Shown here piece after piece: positions 26,309 through 40,079 of a DNA stretch of 64,000 nt. The notes under the pieces were generated by a model. That model was not told the origin of the DNA and made no database searches. It saw only the letters and a program-made list of their open reading frames with translations. Position numbers and translations under genes: made by a program. Where the stretch lies: the NCBI RefSeq assembly GCF_040110915.1, contig NZ_CP157793.1, positions 3,422,939-3,486,938 on the forward strand. Reading direction: 5' to 3'. Each line of letters begins with the position of its first letter. Position 1 is the stretch's first letter. This DNA is from Stappia sp. (GTDB lineage: Bacteria; Pseudomonadota; Alphaproteobacteria; Rhizobiales; Stappiaceae).

Positions 26309-26482
26309 GTCAGGAAAAATGACCCGAGCGCCGCGACGGACCTCGCCGGGCCTTGACCTCGCCCGCAAGCGGCGTCCGACGTCCGACCACGCTCGATAGA
26401 CCGAAACGCCCCGCGTCGCGTCCCCGTGCGATGCGGGGCGTCGTGCGTTTGCGCCCCGGTCGTCACAAGCGCCCTGTCAATG

Positions 26483-27508
26483 TCAGAGTGCGGCGAGAAA
26501 TGCGTCGACCTCGTCCCCGGTCGTGCGGAAACTGGTCACCAGGCGCACGATCGCCTCGTCCGGCCCGCAGCCCTGCGTCGACCATTCGTGAAACAGCACG
26601 CCGTGGGCCTTGAGCGCGTCGATGCGCCCGCGCGACAACACCGGAAAGACCTCGTTCGCCTGCACCGGCCAGGCGATCCGGACCCCGGCCTCGGTCAGCC
26701 CCTGCGCCAGACGCTGCGCGGCTGCATTGGCATGGCGCGCCAGATCGAGCCAGTGGTCGTCGTCGAGATAGCCCTCGAACTGGGCGGAGACGAAGCGCGA
26801 CTTGGAAAACACATGCCCGGCCCGCGCGCGATGGGTGGCGAGATCGCGCAAGGCCCCGTCGCTGAAGACGACGAGCGCCTCCGCGCACCAGCAGCCGTTC
26901 TTGGTGCCGCCGAAGGACAGCACGTCGATGCCCGCCTTCCAGGTGATGTCGGCCGGCGCGACATCGAGCGTCGCCAGCGCATTGGCGAAACGCGCGCCGT
27001 CCATGTGGCAGACGAGCCCGCGGGCCCGCGCCACGTCGGTGAGCGCGCGCACCTCGTCCACCGTGTAGAGCGTGCCGCATTCCGTGGCCTGGGTCAGGCT
27101 CAGCGCCGTCGGCGTTCCGAAGCGCCCGCCATCGGGGGTGCGGGCGAGCGCGGCCGACAGATCCTCGGGCCGCATCCGCCCGCCCTCTGCCGCGACCGGC
27201 ACGATCTTCATGCCATGGGTGTAGAATTCCGCCGCGCCCCATTCATCGCAATGCAGATGCGCCACGTCGCTGGCGAAGATCAGTCCGCCGGGCCGCGCGC
27301 AGGCCGCCATGGCGAGCGCATTGGCCGCGGTTCCGGTCGCCGTGTAGAGCACGGTGACGTCGGTGTCGAAGAGATCGGCGAAGCGGGCGGACACCCGCTC
27401 CGTCACCGGGTCGGCGCCATAGGCCGGCGCGAAGCCGGCGTTGTGGCGGGCGAGCGCGTCCATGACCGCGTCCGACGCGCCGCTCCAGTTGTCGCTTGCG
27501 AACATCAT
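26483..27508 (-). CDS. Low-specificity L-threonine aldolase family enzyme
   Basis: A PLP-dependent fold-type I enzyme of 341 residues that cleaves L-threonine/L-allo-threonine (or related beta-hydroxy amino acids) to glycine and an aldehyde. The N-terminus MMFASDNWSGA is the family start. The glycine-rich cofactor site YTATGTAANALAM, the aspartate segment CHMDGARFANAL, and the Schiff-base Lys in SFGGTKNG are present. The ATG at 27508 has a weak ribosome-binding site. The open frame continues upstream without family similarity. It is divergent from the gltB leader. Confidence 0.9.
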   Translation of the reverse strand: MMFASDNWSGASDAVMDALARHNAGFAPAYGADPVTERVSARFADLFDTDVTVLYTATGTAANALAMAACARPGGLIFASDVAHLHCDEWGAAEFYTHGMKIVPVAAEGGRMRPEDLSAALARTPDGGRFGTPTALSLTQATECGTLYTVDEVRALTDVARARGLVCHMDGARFANALATLDVAPADITWKAGIDVLSFGGTKNGCWCAEALVVFSDGALRDLATHRARAGHVFSKSRFVSAQFEGYLDDDHWLDLARHANAAAQRLAQGLTEAGVRIAWPVQANEVFPVLSRGRIDALKAHGVLFHEWSTQGCGPDEAIVRLVTSFRTTGDEVDAFLAAL

Positions 27509-27656
27509 GACGCGATCTAGGCGCGCCGCGCGCCCGGTGGCAAGCCCTTTCGCGGACCGCACGCCTGCCTCCATGGCGCGCCCCTCGCCACCGCCCACAA
27601 GCACGCCCCGACAGAAAATTACGGCAATCCGCCACCCGCGAGTCGATTGTGACAAA

Positions 27657-27685
27657 TTGCCCGCGCCGGACGAAAGAACTAGATT
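27657..27685 (+). promoter_or_regulatory. Putative promoter for the gltBD leader
   Basis: TTGCCC (27657-27662) and TAGATT (27680-27685) have 17-base spacing on the plus strand. Transcription from here would give a leader of about 570 bases before gltB. Nothing else in the 756-base interval (27509-28264) looks like a gene; it holds the dyad, GC-rich repeats and hairpin listed separately. Confidence 0.4.
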
Positions 27686-27744
27686 ATCCGCCGCGCGGAA
27701 GCGTCTTGCTCACCCGAGGGAAATCTGGCATGGTGCGCGCCGCT

Positions 27745-27771
27745 AGATAGGACAGGAATACTGTCCCATCT
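27745..27771. promoter_or_regulatory. 27-bp near-perfect dyad, probable operator upstream of gltB
   Basis: Arms AGATAGGACAG (27745-27755) and CTGTCCCATCT (27761-27771) around GAATA differ at one position only. It lies about 55 bases after the putative promoter start. Length and symmetry fit a dimeric repressor site (TetR-, GntR- or Rrf2-like), but no such regulator gene is nearby. It could instead be a leader hairpin. Confidence 0.55.
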
Positions 27772-27857
27772 GGTTTGCGAGCGCCGGACGCCGGCCCGCC
27801 CGGCGCGATCGAGCGCTCTTCGGGCAGGTTGGTTTCACGTGGCAGGCGCCCTAGGTT

Positions 27858-27931
27858 CCCGCGCACTGCGGAGCCCGCGCACAGCGGGGCAAGACCTGGG
27901 CCTCCCGCGCACCGCGGGGGCACCGCGGGGG
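27858..27931. repeat. GC-rich short direct/inverted repeats in the gltB leader
   Basis: Three copies of CCCGCGCACNGCGG (27858, 27874, 27904) plus a partial fourth (27921, CACCGCGGGGG). Each can fold on itself (CCGC...GCGG). Function unknown; could form a set of RNA hairpins. Confidence 0.6.
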
Positions 27932-28191
27932 CGAGGGGCGCACCGGGCGCGCAGTCGCGACGCCCCCTGCTCGCTGGCGCATGTCGCCGATCCGGGCCGG
28001 GGCACGCGGCGTATCGACGGCGAGCGCCGGCGCGGAGGGTTCCCCTTCGGAAGGCTTGCCGAGCGCGCCGCTTTGGGGGTTTAAAGAGGCGGGCCGCCCG
28101 CGGGAGGACATCCCGCCGATCCGGGCGGGCCGATGGCAGGACCGCTTCAACTGGTCAGCGTCAGGGCTTGTGCCTGTTCGCCGAACGAGCC

Positions 28192-28212
28192 GCGTCTTTC
28201 GAGAAAAGACGC
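28192..28212 (+). promoter_or_regulatory. Leader hairpin before gltB
   Basis: A perfect 8-bp stem GCGTCTTT / AAAGACGC with a CGAGA loop, 52 bases before the gltB start codon. No T-tract follows, so it is not an obvious attenuator terminator; it may affect mRNA stability or protein binding. Confidence 0.45.
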
Positions 28213-28264
28213 GACCCGAACGGGGAAGGACGGACCCGACGCCGGAGTGAGAAAGAGGGCTGAG

Positions 28265-32983
<4,719 letters not shown>

Positions 32984-32998
32984 GGGAGACGGACAGAT

Positions 32999-34429
32999 AT
33001 GGGTAAAGTCACCGGGTTCCTGGAGATCGACCGGCAGGACCAGAAGTATCAGCCGGCCTCCGACCGCATCCGCCACTTCAAGGAGTTCACGCTGCCGCTG
33101 GAGGACAAGGAAGTCCAGCGGCAGGCCGCGCGCTGCATGGACTGCGGCATACCCTATTGCCACGGTCCCGTCGGCTGTCCGGTCAACAACCAGATTCCGG
33201 ACTGGAACGACCTCGTCTACAACGGCGACTGGGAAGAAGCGGCGCGCAACCTGCACTCCACCAACAACTTCCCGGAGTTCACCGGGCGCATCTGCCCCGC
33301 GCCGTGCGAGGAGGCCTGCACGCTCAATCTCGAGGACGTGCCGGTCGCCATCAAGTCGGTGGAACAGGCGATCGCCGACCGGGCCTACGAGGAAGGCTGG
33401 ATCCGCCCCGAGCCGGCGGCCGTGAAGACCGGCAAGACCGTGGCCGTCGTCGGCTCCGGCCCCGCCGGCATGGCCGCCGCGCAGCAGCTCGCACGCGCCG
33501 GACACACGGTGCATGTCTATGAGCGCGAGCCCCGGGCCGGCGGCCTGATGCGCTACGGCATTCCGGACTTCAAGATGGAAAAGCACTACATCGACCGCCG
33601 CGTGGAACAGATGGAGGCCGAGGGCGTCGTCTTCCATTACAATGTGAACGTCGGCGTCGACACCACGGTGGACGAGCTCAAGCACCGCCACGACGCGCTG
33701 CTTCTGACCTGCGGCGCCGAAACGCCGCGCGATCCGGGCCTGCCGGGCATGGACCTGCAGGGCTGCATGTACGCCATGCCGTTCCTCGTTCAGCAGAACC
33801 GGCGCGTCGGCGGCGAGGACGTGTCGCACGAGCCGCCCTATTGGGCGGGCGGCAAGCATGTCGTGGTGATCGGCGGCGGCGACACCGCGTCGGACTGCAT
33901 CGGCACCTCCTTCCGCCAGGGCGCCCTGTCGGTCACCCAGCTCGACATCCGCCCGCGTCCGCCGGAGAAGGAAGACAAGCTTGCCGTGTGGCCCTATTGG
34001 GCGACGAAGATGCGCACCTCTTCCTCCCAGGCCGAGGGCGCGGAGCGCGAGTTTCAGGTCGCCACGCTCGAGATCATCGGCGAGGACGGACATGTCACCG
34101 GCGTGAAATGCGCCCGGGTCGATGAAAAGCGCCAGCCCATCGAGGGCACGGAATTCGTGCTGCGCGCGGAACTGGTGCTGATCGCCATCGGCTTTTCCGG
34201 CCCGATGGAAGGCACCTATCTGGCCGAACTCGGCGACGACCTCGCCCGCGACGCGCGCGGCAACGTGGTCGCCAACACCGAGGACTACAAGACCTCGATC
34301 GACGGCATCTTCACCGCCGGCGACGTGCGCCGCGGCCAGTCGCTCGTCGTCTGGGCGATCCGCGAGGGCCGTCAGGCGGCGCGCGCCATCGACCTGCATC
34401 TGACCGGCAGCACCAACCTTCCGCGCTGA
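32999..34429 (+). CDS. gltD: Glutamate synthase small subunit
   Basis: The 476-residue beta subunit, an FAD protein that passes electrons from NADPH through 4Fe-4S clusters to GltB. The N-terminal cluster region has C46, C49 and C54 (CMDCGIPYC) and [15 protein letters not shown]. The FAD motif [21 protein letters not shown] follows and a second nucleotide-binding motif [15 protein letters not shown] binds NADPH. The C-terminal FAD motif [18 protein letters not shown] is intact. A GGGAGA ribosome-binding site precedes the ATG. Pair and order with gltB are standard. Confidence 0.97.
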   Translation: MGKVTGFLEIDRQDQKYQPASDRIRHFKEFTLPLEDKEVQRQAARCMDCGIPYCHGPVGCPVNNQIPDWNDLVYNGDWEEAARNLHSTNNFPEFTGRICPAPCEEACTLNLEDVPVAIKSVEQAIADRAYEEGWIRPEPAAVKTGKTVAVVGSGPAGMAAAQQLARAGHTVHVYEREPRAGGLMRYGIPDFKMEKHYIDRRVEQMEAEGVVFHYNVNVGVDTTVDELKHRHDALLLTCGAETPRDPGLPGMDLQGCMYAMPFLVQQNRRVGGEDVSHEPPYWAGGKHVVVIGGGDTASDCIGTSFRQGALSVTQLDIRPRPPEKEDKLAVWPYWATKMRTSSSQAEGAEREFQVATLEIIGEDGHVTGVKCARVDEKRQPIEGTEFVLRAELVLIAIGFSGPMEGTYLAELGDDLARDARGNVVANTEDYKTSIDGIFTAGDVRRGQSLVVWAIREGRQAARAIDLHLTGSTNLPR

Positions 34430-34445
34430 TACGCTGGCACGACAC

Positions 34446-34483
34446 GACAAGGCCGCGCGCCCACCGGGCTGCGCGACCTTGTC
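34446..34483 (+). terminator. Hairpin terminator candidate after gltD
   Basis: A long, near-perfect stem: GACAAGG, CGCGC and GCCC pair with GGGC, GCGCG and CCTTGTC, with single unpaired bases. It starts 17 bases after the gltD stop. There is no U-tract, only CTATTGG, so efficiency is uncertain. Confidence 0.6.
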
Positions 34484-34543
34484 TATTGGTGCTTGCGACG
34501 CCAGGTGCAGCCCGGGCGACAGGACAGGCTCAGTGCGGACGGA

Positions 34544-35539
34544 TCACTTTTCCACCTGTGCTAGAAAAGCCCCGATCCGCTCGATCATGGCGTTGTGACT
34601 GTCACCGCGCGTCTGTGCGGACGTCCCGCACAACGCCGGGTCGCCGCCGTCCTCGGAAAGGATCTTCGCGCCTGCCGGCGTGCACAAGGGGAAGGCGTCG
34701 AGCGGCCCGGCTTCGGCAAGCGTGACAAGACGGGCGGTGTCATCATCGCCGACCGGCTGCGCAAAGTGCGCCTCGCCCTCCCCGGTCGCCCCGAGCGCGA
34801 TCACAAGGGACGGGACCGGATTGTCCTCACCCGCGTCCAAGACGGCCTCCGCATATTCCGGCGCGATCGCAACCACGGCGGATATTTCAGGCAGGCGGTA
34901 CGACCGCTCCAGCGGCGCGCGGTCGAGCGACTCCAGCAAGATGCCGCCGGCTGCCAACCAGCCACAGTCGGGGCCGGCCCCGTCCGCGCACGACCGCCGG
35001 ACAGCGTCAGCGTCAAAACGCCAGCCGCCAACGGCAAGAGCGGCCGTGCCGCCAAGCGCGAAACCGACAGCCGAGATCCGGGTCCGGTCGATGCGCGGCG
35101 CCCACTCGGGATCGCCGAGAACAGCGGCAAGGGCGCGCGCGAGATGCTCGGGCCGGCGCCAGATCTCCTCCGCACCCGCGCGCGGGCTTTTCACCCTCGG
35201 CGCGTTGACCTCCACCACGACATGCCCCGAACGGGCGAGCCCGGCCGCGAGCCAGGCGCCCGAATCCGGACGTGAGCGGACGCCGCCATGCGAAAGCAGA
35301 ACGAGAGGAAACGGCCCCGCCGCGACCGCGCCCCCGGGCACGGCCTGAGGGCCGAGAAAGACGGCGTTGCCGGCCAGGTTTTGCACTGCTCCGCCGCGCG
35401 CCGGATACCACACCGTCAACGACAGCCCGCGCGCGTCCGAGGAGCCTGCGACCGACAGGGCAACCATGCCCGGGACGTTCGTCGCACCGACAGCGCCGCC
35501 TGAAAGGAGAAAGAGGATAATCAGGAAGAAGGGGCGCAC
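34544..35539 (-). CDS. Exported dienelactone-hydrolase/PAF-AH-like protein lacking the nucleophile Ser
   Basis: A 331-residue protein of the family of exported alpha/beta hydrolases related to platelet-activating-factor acetylhydrolase. The N-terminus (RPFFLIILFLLSGGAVGA) is a signal peptide. I choose the GTG at 35539 since it gives a compact signal; the open frame goes back to a GTG at 35602. The fold markers are LTVWYPARG, FPLVLLSHGG, and the C-terminal His in GDSHNAM. The nucleophile elbow reads VGFALGG, where the family has GxSxG: Ser is replaced by Ala. It may be a pseudoenzyme or binding protein. Isolated gene, convergent with gltD. Confidence 0.7.
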   Translation of the reverse strand: MRPFFLIILFLLSGGAVGATNVPGMVALSVAGSSDARGLSLTVWYPARGGAVQNLAGNAVFLGPQAVPGGAVAAGPFPLVLLSHGGVRSRPDSGAWLAAGLARSGHVVVEVNAPRVKSPRAGAEEIWRRPEHLARALAAVLGDPEWAPRIDRTRISAVGFALGGTAALAVGGWRFDADAVRRSCADGAGPDCGWLAAGGILLESLDRAPLERSYRLPEISAVVAIAPEYAEAVLDAGEDNPVPSLVIALGATGEGEAHFAQPVGDDDTARLVTLAEAGPLDAFPLCTPAGAKILSEDGGDPALCGTSAQTRGDSHNAMIERIGAFLAQVEK

Positions 35540-35674
35540 GTGCGAAAGCCTTTGCGTGACGGGGGCGGTCGCAATCCAGCAACCACCGGGACCGGCCCGC
35601 ACTATCCTCCAACCCTCGCAGGCGCAACACCTGCCGGGACAGGCGTTGCGCAGGACCGGGACAGCCGCGCCGCC

Positions 35675-37036
35675 TCACGCGGCCGCGCGGCCGTCGCTGC
35701 TTCTGATGTTCTCCAGGAAGCCGCCGACCTGCCGGTGCAGCGCGCCCGACAGTTCGGCCAGTTCACCGGTCGCGGCGCGGATCTGGTCGGTGGCCGCGCG
35801 GGTGCTGCCGCTGGCGGCGGTCAGATCGCCCATGCTGGCGGCCACGCTCTCGGTGTTCTGCGTGGCGAAGCCGACGCTCTGGGTGATCTCGCCGGTCGCC
35901 GCCATCTGCTCCTGAACCGCGCTCAGGATCGTATTGGAGATCGTGTGGATGCGCTCCACCGTCGTGGCGATGGAGCGGATCGCGCCGACGGCCTGATCCG
36001 ACACCTGCTGCACCGCCTCCACCTGCCGCGAGATATCCTCCGTCGCCCGCGTCGTCTGCCCGGCCAGCGTCTTGACCTCATTGGCGACGACGGCGAAGCC
36101 GCGCCCCATCTCGCCGGCCCGCGCCGCCTCGATGGTGGCATTCAGCGCCAGAAGGTTGGTCTGGTCGGCGATCTGCTTGATCAGGTCGACGACCTCCCCG
36201 ATCTCGCGCCCGCTCTCCGCCAGCCGGCCGACGATGGTGTCGGTCGCGCGCGATTCGTCCACGGCCGCCTGCGCCATTTGCGCGGCCTGCTCCATCTCCC
36301 GTCCGATGGCGAGGATCGAGGCGCTCATGTCTTCCGCCGCCTGGGCCGCCGTCGACACCGACGTGCTCGCCTGCTCCGAGGACTCCGTCGCCGTCTCCAC
36401 CGCCCGGGCGGCCTCGTCGACCGCGCCGTCGAGTTCCTGCGACAGGCCGCCGACCCGTTCGGCCGCGGTGGTCAGCCGCTGCACGACGCCCACCACGGAG
36501 CTTTCGAAGTCGCCGGCCACCTGCTTCAGGGTTTCCGCCCGCTCCGCCGCGAGGCTGCTTTCGCGCTCCAGCGCCTGACGCGCCTCTTCCCGCGCCTTTT
36601 CCGCCAGCCGCGTGCGGAACGCGACCACGGAGCGCGCGATCGACCCGATCTCGTCGCCCCGTTCGGCGCCGGCGATCTCCACGTCGAAATCCCCGTCCGA
36701 CAGCGCCTCGAGGCCGCCCTGCAGGGCCTTCAGCGGTCGACGGATTCCGAGCGCCAGCCAGAACGCCAGAGCCAGAAAGGCAATGCCGACGGGCATGCAC
36801 ACGATCGCGATCTCGACCATCTGCCCGAGGATCAGCGCATCGAGCTTCGACGCGGCCTTCGCGCCCACGAGATCGGCGGCCGTCGCCGGATCGCCCAGCG
36901 CCGCGGTCAGCGAGACACGAAACGTGTAGAAGGCATAGCCGGTGCCGGCGAGCATGATGACGGCCGCCGTCGCGACCATGAGGAGAAACCGGCCGAGAAC
37001 CGACAGGGTGCGGCGGCGCTGATCTGTGGCGTGCAT
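35675..37036 (-). CDS. Methyl-accepting chemotaxis protein
   Basis: A 453-residue transmembrane chemoreceptor. TM1 (about residues 15-37, [21 protein letters not shown]) and TM2 (about 72-93, [21 protein letters not shown]) are separated by only some 35 residues, so there is no real periplasmic sensor domain. A HAMP domain follows ([23 protein letters not shown] in parts), then a long coiled coil. The signalling hairpin tip contains [35 protein letters not shown], read in parts. No CheR-binding pentapeptide at the C-terminus. The ATG at 37036 is preferred to an upstream TTG. With no sensor domain it may sense an internal or membrane state. No che genes adjacent. Confidence 0.9.
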   Translation of the reverse strand: MHATDQRRRTLSVLGRFLLMVATAAVIMLAGTGYAFYTFRVSLTAALGDPATAADLVGAKAASKLDALILGQMVEIAIVCMPVGIAFLALAFWLALGIRRPLKALQGGLEALSDGDFDVEIAGAERGDEIGSIARSVVAFRTRLAEKAREEARQALERESSLAAERAETLKQVAGDFESSVVGVVQRLTTAAERVGGLSQELDGAVDEAARAVETATESSEQASTSVSTAAQAAEDMSASILAIGREMEQAAQMAQAAVDESRATDTIVGRLAESGREIGEVVDLIKQIADQTNLLALNATIEAARAGEMGRGFAVVANEVKTLAGQTTRATEDISRQVEAVQQVSDQAVGAIRSIATTVERIHTISNTILSAVQEQMAATGEITQSVGFATQNTESVAASMGDLTAASGSTRAATDQIRAATGELAELSGALHRQVGGFLENIRSSDGRAAA

Positions 37037-37428
37037 GCGAATGTTCCCGAATTCGATACACCGACAGGTTTCTCGCAATTGATGAAGAAAGAGAAAACCA
37101 CACGCGCCCGCGTTCGAAAATCGCGACGACGGATCGCCGGCCGCAGGGTCACCCCCGCCAGGAAGCCCGACGCCAAGCGACGGCGAAGCAACGCCAGGAC
37201 GCGTTTCATGGCCGAATCGGGCCCGAGCTTCGTTCGTCTGTGGCTCTCAGGTAACCGGCACCCGGCCGGGGCTCGAAACCGGGGCCGGAGCCGGTCGCTG
37301 CACGGTCTCTTGTCCGGATGTCGTCTTGTCCGCGTGTGGTCTGAGGCGGGCGCCAGCTTGTCGAAGATCGAGACCAGCTTGTCGGACATCGAGAGATGCG
37401 CGCCCAGTCGCGCGCGCGAACCACGCGC
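37037..37428. other. Intergenic region with a 21-base tandem repeat
   Basis: About 390 bases between the chemoreceptor start and the SGNH gene stop. No credible gene. It contains two adjacent copies (37353-37373 and 37374-37394) of a 21-base unit, CCAGCTTGTCG(A/G)A(G/C)ATCGAGA, identical at 19 positions. In one minus-strand frame this would encode a repeated (F/M)-S-D-K-L heptad, possibly the remnant of a coding sequence. Small GC-rich dyads lie at 37257-37300. Confidence 0.5.
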
Positions 37429-38646
37429 TCAGGAGCCGGGCCGGCGGAAATCGTCCACCCGCCCCTCGGTCGGCGGCAGCACCGCGCCTTGCACGATCAG
37501 GCGATACTGAGGCGTGTCGACCACCGGCGCGTTGCGGGCATCCTCCGCGCCGGCCAGTTCCGTTTCCGGCGAGCCCGTCCGACCGGTGAGAACGACGAAA
37601 TTGGGATCGTCCTCGACACCTTCGAAGGCATAGGCTCCGGAGGAGCCGAGCACGCGGGCGATCGCCCGGTCGGCGAAGAAGGCGAGCTTTCGCTTGCCGG
37701 GCCAGGTGAAACCGATGCCGTCTCCGCTGCGCAGGCGGCGGCGACGCCCCTCCACATCCGGGCCGAAGGACGTGTAGCCGCCCTCCTCGCTCAGGAAGAC
37801 GTCCCACACATCGACATAGATGGCATTCGCCGCCTCGACACGCGCCTTGATCAGGCTCGTCACCAGATTGAAGTTGGCGCGCCGGGTCTGGCCCTTGGGC
37901 GGCGGCAGGCCGACCCAGATCACGGGCGTGCGCTGCGCGCGGGCCGCCGACAGCACCCGGTCGACCCGGCCGGCGTAGCCCGCCGTCCAGGCCTCGGTGC
38001 CGAATTCGGCCGGCTCGCCCGCCAGCCCCAGCGACCGCACGGCCAGCTCGCGAATGTCGTTCTTGCCAAGAAGCATCACCACGACGCCAACACGCCGCCC
38101 CTGAACGGCGGCGCGCATCCGGTCGCCGATCTCCGGCCCAAACTCGGTGGCAAGGCCCTCGTCGCGAAACAGCAGCCGGTCGACCCGAACGGAGGGCACC
38201 TCCGCATAGGCCGCCTCGAGCCCTTCCGCCAGCTCGTCGGCCAGCCCGTCGCCGACGACCAGGACAATGCGGGCATCCGCGTCCTTGGGCACCTCGACGA
38301 TCACGGGTTTCACCGGCTCGCGGCGCGGCTGGACCTGCTCGCGCGGCTGCTGCTCGCGCATGCGGCTGCGGCGATCGTCGCGCTCGACGCCGAACAGGCG
38401 AAAGAGCGGCGACAGCGGGTGAAATCCGCCGCCGCTCGGCGTGTCGCCCGGCTGCACGATCGGGCCGCGGCTTTGCGCCGCCACATCGCCCGGTACCGCG
38501 GCCAGCCCGACCGCGAGGCCGAGGCCGAGCGCGGCGAGACAGCGCGCGCCCGAGCGCATCCAGCGGCATGCAAGCGCTGCGATCCGGCCACGGGTGCCCG
38601 CCGGACCGGTTGCATCGTCAGCGCTGGAAGGGGCGATGGTGATCAT
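37429..38646 (-). CDS. Exported DUF459 / SGNH-hydrolase-fold protein with altered catalytic residues
   Basis: A 405-residue protein with an N-terminal hydrophobic export segment (about residues 32-57, ending in AAQS) and a basic, Gln/Arg-rich linker. The C-terminal domain fits the DUF459 version of the SGNH fold: block I reads VVGDGLADEL, block III VVMLLGKNDIRELAV, a PVIWVGLPPPKG strand, VYVDVWDVF-like segment, and block V DGIGFTWPGKRKLAFF. In active SGNH enzymes block I is GDS and block V is DGxHxT; here Ser is Gly and His is Gly, so the catalytic pair is missing. It may bind glycans or peptidoglycan. Sits 62 bases before the lytic transglycosylase stop, on the same strand, suggesting an envelope role. 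Confidence 0.8.
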   Translation of the reverse strand: MITIAPSSADDATGPAGTRGRIAALACRWMRSGARCLAALGLGLAVGLAAVPGDVAAQSRGPIVQPGDTPSGGGFHPLSPLFRLFGVERDDRRSRMREQQPREQVQPRREPVKPVIVEVPKDADARIVLVVGDGLADELAEGLEAAYAEVPSVRVDRLLFRDEGLATEFGPEIGDRMRAAVQGRRVGVVVMLLGKNDIRELAVRSLGLAGEPAEFGTEAWTAGYAGRVDRVLSAARAQRTPVIWVGLPPPKGQTRRANFNLVTSLIKARVEAANAIYVDVWDVFLSEEGGYTSFGPDVEGRRRRLRSGDGIGFTWPGKRKLAFFADRAIARVLGSSGAYAFEGVEDDPNFVVLTGRTGSPETELAGAEDARNAPVVDTPQYRLIVQGAVLPPTEGRVDDFRRPGS

Positions 38647-38708
38647 GCCCCGACCTTAGCGAATTCCGCGCCTTGCGTCCAAGGGCCCAACGGTGGCGCG
38701 TCGCACGC

Positions 38709-39995
38709 TCAGCGCCCCGAACGGATGTGCTGCAACAGCGCGACGGAGGCGTAGCCGTCGGGGATCAGGCCGGCCGCGCGCTGATAGGCGCGAATGCCCC
38801 GCCGGGTCGCCGGTCCGACCCGTCCGTCGACCGATCCGACCGAGAAGCCGCGCCGGTTCAGGAGCGCCTGCAGGTCCTTCGTCTGCGCCCGGTTCAGCGG
38901 CAGCGCGTCCCGCTGCCAGGGCTGCGCGAAGGGACCGCCGCCGATGATCCGGTCGGCCAGATGCCCGACCGCGAGCGCATAGGCCGTGGCGTTGTTGTAG
39001 CGCTTGATCACATAGAAATTGCGCAGCATCAGGAACGCGGGCCCCGAGGCCCCGGCCGGCAGCACCAGAACCGCATCGTCGGAGGGACGCGGAAACTCGC
39101 GATCGTTGGTGCGCGTCACGCCGAGCCGCCGCCAGTCGGCCAGCGTCATTTCCTCGTCGACATTGCCGTAGTCGAAGCCGCGCGGCAGCCGGACCTCGTA
39201 GCCCCAGGTCTTGCCCGTGCGCCAGCCGTGCCGCTTCAGGTAATTGGCGGTCGAGGCGAGCGCGTCGGGAATGTTGGTCCAGATGTCGTGACGCCCGTCG
39301 CCGTCGTAGTCGGAGGAATACTGCTTCCAGCTGGAAGGCATGAACTGGGTGTGGCCCATGGCCCCGGCCCAGGAGCCTTCCATGCTGTCGGGCTGCACGT
39401 GTCCGGCATCCAGGATCTTGAGCGCCGTCACGAGTTCGCGGTTCCAGAAGTCCTTCCGCCGAGGCGCCGCGTAGGCGAGCGTGGCGAGGGCGCGCACCAC
39501 ATAGTGCTTGCCCATGAAGGAGCCGTAGTTGGTCTCCATGCCCCAGATGGCCACCACCGCCTCGCGGTCGACGCCGTAGCGCCGTTCGATCTCGGCCAGT
39601 TCGCGGGCATAGGTCGCGAGCATCTCGCGCCCCTTCTCGACGCGGGTGTCGGACACGGCTGTGTCGAGATACTCCCAGATCGGCTTGACGAATTCCGACT
39701 GCCTGTCCATCAGCCGGATCGTGTCGGGATCCGGGGTCACCCCGGCGAAGGCGCGGCGGTAGGTATCGCGGCCGACGCCGGCATCGCGCGCCACCGGCCA
39801 GAAATTGTCGACCCAGCGGTCGAAGGCGGCATCGGCGCTGGCCGGCGCCCCCGGCGCGGCGGTCAATGTGGCGCCCAGCGCCAGGATCCCGCCCCAGGCG
39901 GCCACGCGCTTGCGCAAGCCGGCACCCGGTCGCCACCGCGCCCGCGCGGCCCGCGCGGGCTGCATGCTAAGGCTGGAAAAACGCGAAACAATCAT
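38709..39995 (-). CDS. Lytic murein transglycosylase, MltB family with PG-binding domain
   Basis: A 428-residue periplasmic enzyme that cleaves peptidoglycan glycan strands to 1,6-anhydro products. The N-terminal export segment lies at about residues 30-54 (VAAWGGILALGATLTAAPGA). The SLT_2/MltB domain has the catalytic Glu in AIWGMETNYGSF, and MGHTQFMPSSWKQY, DIWTNIPDALASTANYL and the YVIKRYNNATAYALAVGHLAD block. The C-terminus is a PG_binding_1 domain (LQALLNRRGFSVGSVDGRVG). No lipobox is evident, so probably soluble. Next upstream on the same strand is a beta-barrel protein (85-base gap). Confidence 0.92.
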   Translation of the reverse strand: MIVSRFSSLSMQPARAARARWRPGAGLRKRVAAWGGILALGATLTAAPGAPASADAAFDRWVDNFWPVARDAGVGRDTYRRAFAGVTPDPDTIRLMDRQSEFVKPIWEYLDTAVSDTRVEKGREMLATYARELAEIERRYGVDREAVVAIWGMETNYGSFMGKHYVVRALATLAYAAPRRKDFWNRELVTALKILDAGHVQPDSMEGSWAGAMGHTQFMPSSWKQYSSDYDGDGRHDIWTNIPDALASTANYLKRHGWRTGKTWGYEVRLPRGFDYGNVDEEMTLADWRRLGVTRTNDREFPRPSDDAVLVLPAGASGPAFLMLRNFYVIKRYNNATAYALAVGHLADRIIGGGPFAQPWQRDALPLNRAQTKDLQALLNRRGFSVGSVDGRVGPATRRGIRAYQRAAGLIPDGYASVALLQHIRSGR

Positions 39996-40079
39996 CCCAA
40001 CTCCCGGTGCTTTCCCTCGTCAGCGGATCGCCTGCGATCCATGACCCGCGCCCCCCGGCGCCCGTAACGTAAATGGCGT

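Noticed and set aside
27728..27745. Sigma-54 promoter before gltB
   Set aside because: TGGCATG is present but the required TTGC element at the right spacing is not.
27775..28263. 162-residue plus-strand frame before gltB
   Set aside because: Arg/Gly-rich, no domain, made of the GC-rich repeats; no ribosome-binding site.
36907..37389. 160-residue minus-strand frame overlapping the chemoreceptor start
   Set aside because: No domain, runs out of frame into the chemoreceptor gene, Arg-rich composition; no ribosome-binding site.
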